A stretch of 35,244 nucleotides of DNA. Origin: JAAYDK01 sp964543935 (lineage in GTDB: Bacteria > Spirochaetota > Spirochaetia > Sphaerochaetales > Sphaerochaetaceae). Both the position numbers and the translations under genes were made by a program. The stretch lies in the NCBI GenBank assembly GCA_964543935.1, contig CAZJAK010000022.1:1-35244 (forward strand), read 5' to 3'. Shown piece after piece: positions 31,900 to 35,244 of this stretch (positions are counted from its first letter, which is position 1; every line of letters starts with the position of its first letter). A model generated the notes under the pieces. The model saw only the letters and a list, made by a program, of their open reading frames with translations. It ran no database searches and was not told the DNA's origin.

Positions 31900-32831
31900 C
31901 GTGCGCCTCCCGCTTTCTTGCCCTTTCTAACGACAGAACCTTCAGCGACGACAGTCATGCGCTTGGCCCGACCGAGAATCCCTTGCGGCCTCCAGATCAT
32001 CATGACCACCAGGATGAGGCCGAACAAGATTTGCTTGAATTGGGGCGGGATGACATTGGACAATCCGATCAACTGCGGCAGGTAGGAGATGAATTGGATG
32101 AGGAAGGCCCCGAGGATGACGGCTTTGAAGTTGCCCATGCCGCCGAGCACCACCATGCACAACACCATGATCGAAACCATGAAGGTGAAGGTGCCCGGGG
32201 TGACCGACAAGGTGAACACCGCCTGCAGGCTACCGGCCACTCCGGCCACAAAGGCCCCCAGAGCGAATGCCCACACCTTGTACATCGTGATGTTGATGCC
32301 CATTGAAGAGGATGCGATTTCATCCTCGCGGATGGCCTCAAGAGCGCGTCCCATGCGGGATTTCGCCAAACGCTTGAAAAACAGGTACGCCACCACCACG
32401 AACAACCACACCATCACAAGGAAACCCCATTTGTCATAGGGGCTGATCTTGAATCCAAACACGGTCACCATCGGTATCTTTTGGATGCCCATCGGGCCGT
32501 TGGTGAGGCTGTCCCAATTGTTGAGGATGTTCTTGACTATCTCGCCAAAACCCAAGGTGGCGATGGCCAGATAGTCGCCTTTCAAACGCAAGGTCGGCAA
32601 TCCGATGAGCACGCCGGACAGGGCCGCCAACAGACCGGCCACCGGGATGGTGAACCAGAAGTTCCATCCGTAATTCACACTGAGGATTGCGGTTGCGTAA
32701 CTGCCGATGGCGAAGAACCCCGCCTGGCACAACGACAACAAGCCCACATAACCGGTTATGACGTTCTGGCCGATGGCCATCAGGGCGTATATGCCGCTGT
32801 AGATGAATATGAGAAGGACAAAGCTCAGCAT
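31896..32831 (-). CDS. livM: Branched-chain amino acid ABC transporter permease LivM
   Basis: A 311-aa permease with about eight to ten hydrophobic helices. Family segments are ALGQNV-like SGIYALMAIGQNVITGYVGL near the start, LRLKGDYLAIATLGFGEIVK (about 100-119) and the cytoplasmic coupling loop SRMGRALEAIREDEIASSSM (about 177-196), which contacts the ATPases. A basic C-terminal tail follows the last helix. The start overlaps the livH stop by one base (TAATG) and its stop overlaps livG by 4 bp, so the operon is tightly coupled. Confidence 0.96.
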   Translation of the reverse strand: MLSFVLLIFIYSGIYALMAIGQNVITGYVGLLSLCQAGFFAIGSYATAILSVNYGWNFWFTIPVAGLLAALSGVLIGLPTLRLKGDYLAIATLGFGEIVKNILNNWDSLTNGPMGIQKIPMVTVFGFKISPYDKWGFLVMVWLFVVVAYLFFKRLAKSRMGRALEAIREDEIASSSMGINITMYKVWAFALGAFVAGVAGSLQAVFTLSVTPGTFTFMVSIMVLCMVVLGGMGNFKAVILGAFLIQFISYLPQLIGLSNVIPPQFKQILFGLILVVMMIWRPQGILGRAKRMTVVAEGSVVRKGKKAGGAR

Positions 32832-33748
32832 TACACTTTCTCCTTTTCGGCTTTCCCGAGCAATCCTTCCGGTTTGACCAGCAGGATGACGATCAGCACC
32901 ACGAAGGCGATGGTGTCGCGCAGTCCGTACGGGATGCCCAACAGCGCCACTCCGAAGGTCTCGACCAAGCCGAGCAGGATGCCCCCCACCATGGCGCCCG
33001 AAATGTTGCCGATCCCTCCCACCACCGCGGCGACAAACGCTTTCAAGCCGGTCATGGTGCCCATGCTGGGATACACCTTTATCTCCAAGGCAATCAGGAA
33101 ACCGGCTGTGGCGGCCAGGGCCGAACCAATGGCGAAGGTCAAGGCGATGATCCGGTCGACCTGGACCCCCATCAGCTTGGCCGTGTCTTGGTCCAAACTG
33201 GTGGCGCGCATGGCCTTGCCCATCCGGGAACGGTCAACGAACAATTTCAATGCGACCATCATCACCACGACCACCACCAGGATGAGAATCTGATGGGGGG
33301 TGATGACGACATCGCCGATATGGAGGGGGGAGTTGTCGAACGGATACTCGAGTTTCTTCGATTTGGTGCCCCACATCCATGCCGCCAGGTTGGAGAGGAT
33401 GAAGGAGACGCCGATTGCCGACAACAGCGGTGCCAAACGGGTCGCTTTGCGCAACGGCTTGTAGGCCACACGCTCGATGGCCATCCCTAAAATCGCACTG
33501 AAGATCATGCCGGCCAACATGGACAGGAAAAATGCAACGATGGTCCAAGCCCCCAACACTTCACCCCTGATGGCATTGTAGATGAACAACCCTATGTAAG
33601 AGCCTACCATGAGGATGTCGCCGTGGGCGAAGTTGATGAATTTGAGAATACCGTACACCATCGTGTAGCCCAATGCGATGAGCGCATAGATGCCTCCGAG
33701 GGTGAGTCCGTTCATCAAATGTTGGAAAAACTCAGCCGATGATCCCAT
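32831..33748 (-). CDS. livH: Branched-chain amino acid ABC transporter permease LivH
   Basis: The second permease, 305 aa, with about eight hydrophobic helices. LTLGGIYALIALGYTMVYGI and INFAHGDILMVGSYIGLF at the N-terminus are diagnostic, and the coupling loop SRMGKAMRATSLDQDTAKLM is clear. I start it at the ATG at 33748 because AAGGAG (33756-33761) lies 7 nt upstream; a TTG six codons earlier overlaps that site. It follows livK after 111 bp that hold two overlapping hairpins, which may limit how much permease is made compared with the binding protein. Confidence 0.95.
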   Translation of the reverse strand: MGSSAEFFQHLMNGLTLGGIYALIALGYTMVYGILKFINFAHGDILMVGSYIGLFIYNAIRGEVLGAWTIVAFFLSMLAGMIFSAILGMAIERVAYKPLRKATRLAPLLSAIGVSFILSNLAAWMWGTKSKKLEYPFDNSPLHIGDVVITPHQILILVVVVVMMVALKLFVDRSRMGKAMRATSLDQDTAKLMGVQVDRIIALTFAIGSALAATAGFLIALEIKVYPSMGTMTGLKAFVAAVVGGIGNISGAMVGGILLGLVETFGVALLGIPYGLRDTIAFVVLIVILLVKPEGLLGKAEKEKV

Positions 33749-33767
33749 GTTAAGGCTCCTTGACAAG

Positions 33768-33796
33768 ACAGACCTCCGCGACTGGCGGAGGTCTGT
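33768..33796 (-). other. 12-bp perfect hairpin between livK and livH
   Basis: ACAGACCTCCGC (33768-33779) and GCGGAGGTCTGT (33785-33796) form a perfect 12-bp stem with a 5-nt loop, just before the livH ribosome-binding site. No T-run follows on the minus strand, so it more likely stabilises the livK message or slows read-through than fully terminates it. Confidence 0.75.
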
Positions 33797-33815
33797 GGTG
33801 TCGCTGACGCCACAG
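33793..33815 (-). other. Second, overlapping hairpin after livK
   Basis: CTGTGGTGTC (33793-33802) and GACGCCACAG (33806-33815) pair at 9 of 10 positions with a 3-nt loop. It shares four bases with the neighbouring hairpin, so full versions of the two cannot form at once. Confidence 0.5.
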
Positions 33816-33859
33816 TACCATACCGTGCATCAGCATTGCAACAAACTCGCGCTTTGTGT

Positions 33860-35032
33860 CTATTTGACCTCGACAAGCTTGCCATCCACTACCGTGAAGG
33901 CGCCCAAGTAGACCGGGGTCTTGCCCTGAACCTTGTACAGGCCCTGATAAGCGACCAAGTCGCCGTTCTCGGCAAAGTTGATGGTGCCGTTCACACCTTG
34001 GAAATCCTTGGTGGCTGCGAATGCGTCACGGATGGCCTTGCGCTCGAACTTACCACTGGCCTTGTACACCTTCTCGAGAGCCTCGAACAGAATGTTCGTC
34101 CCATCATAGGCGTTGGTCGCGAACGAATCGGGAGCGAAACCATACTTTTGGGTGTACTTGTCGATAAAGGCCTTGGCAGCAGCCGATTCGGCCACTTTGG
34201 TGGGTCCGACGTAGATGACGCCATCGGTATAGGCACCGGCCAGGTCATAGATCTCGGGGTTGGAGAATCCGTCGCTGGAGAGGAACGGAATCTTCACTCC
34301 GAGCTGGGAAGCCTGTTCCAGGATCTGGGCCATTTCGGCGGTGTAGTTGGGGATGTAGATGGCATCGGGGGCGGCTGCTTTGATCTTGGTCAACTGGGTT
34401 TTGAAGTCCTTGTCGCCGATCTGTCCGGTCTCGGCGATCGTGACGACGCCACCGCGGGCTTCGAAGCTCTTCTTGGTCCCTTCGTAGAGGCCCTGGCTGT
34501 AGTCGTTCTTGATATACAGCACGCCAAGCTTGCGGATGCCGAGCTTCTCGTAGAAATAGTTTCCGGCCACTTCGCCTTGCAGTCCGTCGCTGGGTACGGT
34601 CCTGAAGATATAGTCACCGATGTTGGTGATGTCGGCATGGGTTCCGGAAGGAGTGCACATGAGGATCCCCTCATCCTGGCAGCGCTGCCCGACAGCGAAC
34701 GACACACCGGTGAACACGGGGCCGATCAGGGCGACAATCTTGTCGGAGCTGGAGAGTTTCTCAATGGCGGCCAAGCCCTTTTCAGGGTTGCCTTCCGAAT
34801 CTTCGATGACCAGTTGGATCTGGACTTTCCCACCGATTCCCCCACTGGCGTTCTTCTCGTCGATGGCCAACTGGGCCCCCTTGGAGATCAACTGCCCGTA
34901 ATTGGCATAGTCGCCGGTCATCGGTCCAATGAACCCTACTTTCACGGTCTGGGCCTCGGTACCACCTGCGGCGAATAGCGCAGAGGAACAAGCCAACACC
35001 ATGATCAACGTCAGAGCTAAGACTTTCTTCAT
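33860..35032 (-). CDS. livK: Branched-chain amino acid ABC transporter substrate-binding protein LivK
   Basis: A 390-aa exported type I periplasmic binding protein that delivers leucine, isoleucine, valine or related amino acids to LivHM. The signal peptide covers about residues 1-22 (MKKVLALTLIMVLACSSALF, then AAGG); cleavage by signal peptidase I is likely, but VLAC could act as a lipobox. The mature part has VKVGFIGPMTGDYANYGQ, LIGPVFTGVSFAVGQRCQDE and FRTVPSDGLQGEVAGNYFYE, typical of the family. The start ATG 35032 has AGGAGG (35040-35045) at 7 nt; an ATG two codons earlier sits too close to it. The exact ligand is not readable from sequence. It is the first and probably most expressed gene of the operon. 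Confidence 0.95.
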   Translation of the reverse strand: MKKVLALTLIMVLACSSALFAAGGTEAQTVKVGFIGPMTGDYANYGQLISKGAQLAIDEKNASGGIGGKVQIQLVIEDSEGNPEKGLAAIEKLSSSDKIVALIGPVFTGVSFAVGQRCQDEGILMCTPSGTHADITNIGDYIFRTVPSDGLQGEVAGNYFYEKLGIRKLGVLYIKNDYSQGLYEGTKKSFEARGGVVTIAETGQIGDKDFKTQLTKIKAAAPDAIYIPNYTAEMAQILEQASQLGVKIPFLSSDGFSNPEIYDLAGAYTDGVIYVGPTKVAESAAAKAFIDKYTQKYGFAPDSFATNAYDGTNILFEALEKVYKASGKFERKAIRDAFAATKDFQGVNGTINFAENGDLVAYQGLYKVQGKTPVYLGAFTVVDGKLVEVK

Positions 35033-35092
35033 ACACATTCCTCCTCGTATGAACAACCCGCGAACGCCCGCTCCCGGTTGGGTCGGATGATC

Positions 35093-35105
35093 GGCAAAGT
35101 TTGCC
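35093..35105. promoter_or_regulatory. 13-bp palindrome at the livK transcription start
   Basis: GGCAAAGTTTGCC has 6-bp arms around one central base and covers the expected start of the downstream livK promoter. Candidate operator or leader hairpin. Confidence 0.4.
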
Positions 35106-35107
35106 CA

Positions 35108-35154
35108 ATTATATACATAAATCAGTATATTTATGCAACATGCTTTCATGTCAA
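35108..35154 (-). promoter_or_regulatory. Predicted tandem promoters of the liv operon with an inverted repeat
   Basis: On the minus strand TTGACA (35154-35149) with TATACT (35129-35124) and TTGCAT (35138-35133) with TATAAT (35113-35108) are two possible promoters, both with a long 19-bp spacer. CATAAAT (35116-35122) and ATTTATG (35129-35135) form a 7-bp inverted repeat with 6 bp between, across both -10 regions. The AT-rich 35155-35244 beyond holds nothing I recognise. Confidence 0.45.
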
Positions 35155-35244
35155 ACACTTTATTTTATCTATATTTTTACAGCATTGAGGATTGCGTACC
35201 ATACAGATGGTCGGATGTTTCCATTTTCCCCATGCATGCTGAGT

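Noticed and set aside
33836..34978. A 380-codon plus-strand open frame opposite livK
   Set aside because: The complement of a textbook LivK gene; Gly/Asp/Val-rich translation without domains, and no ribosome-binding site seen.
1..35244. CRISPR arrays, tRNA or rRNA genes, insertion sequences, prophage, toxin-antitoxin pairs
   Set aside because: No regularly spaced repeats, cloverleaf-like sequences, transposase or integrase motifs, or paired small genes were recognised by eye; a covariance-model scan would be needed to exclude small RNAs.

Overview
This 35 kb stretch is dense, GC-rich bacterial chromosome. I did not compute the GC content; by eye it is in the upper 50s percent. Nothing in it looks phage-like or mobile. 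Several features point to a Gram-negative-type bacterium of the Spirochaetota, probably near Treponema/Sphaerochaeta-like lineages: a DUF4954 protein, a long-form serine hydroxymethyltransferase of the kind I associate with treponemes and chlamydiae, an exported solute-binding protein whose mature end begins with an AAGGTEA-like segment, a beta-barrel outer-membrane protein, and a fused AccD-AccA. This placement is inference from gene types; no rRNA or other lineage marker is present.

Layout. (1) 1-4431: fatty-acid initiation. A partial fabH reads leftward and faces accB-accC-accDA reading rightward; the two promoters lie back to back in a 12-bp palindrome. (2) 4425-7822: a 364-aa protein of unknown family and a DUF4954 left-handed-helix protein, both leftward. 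(3) 7906-10867: an AzlCD branched-chain amino acid exporter facing an ArsR-type regulator and an MFS transporter, with clear promoters and candidate operators between them. (4) 10869-16204: trpS with a probable [4Fe-4S]-binding cysteine motif, an AbrB-type duplicated membrane protein, a PutP-type Na+/proline symporter, then mscL and a short-chain dehydrogenase. (5) 16214-18960: a dihydropyrimidinase/hydantoinase-like amidohydrolase and an exported inhibitory-type serpin. (6) 18962-28264: a glycine locus. glyA, gcvH, an outer-membrane protein, gcvPA, gcvPB and an unusual FAD plus iron-sulfur oxidoreductase read leftward; an NSS-family Na+:amino-acid symporter reads rightward and ends at a strong hairpin terminator. 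gcvT and lpd are not in the window. (7) 28328-30248: a YhcH/YjgK/YiaL protein facing infA, then a Smr-domain protein and a CBS-CBS-ACT protein. (8) 30326-35032: a complete Liv-type branched-chain amino acid ABC importer (livK-H-M-G-F), read leftward, with paired hairpins after livK and operator-like palindromes at its promoter.

The shared theme is amino-acid handling (glycine, proline, branched-chain, tryptophanyl-tRNA) next to lipid initiation. Genes are packed with 1-4 bp overlaps within operons and 1-16 bp gaps or overlaps at convergent ends. The observations most worth checking are the FAD protein with a C-terminal Fer4_20-like domain in a gcv locus lacking gcvT, the 12-bp inverted repeat that places the outer-membrane protein's ribosome-binding site in a hairpin arm, the cysteine cluster in TrpRS, and the inhibitory-type serpin. 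No CRISPR array, tRNA, rRNA, insertion sequence or integrase was recognised, and no gene-free stretch exceeds about 270 bases.
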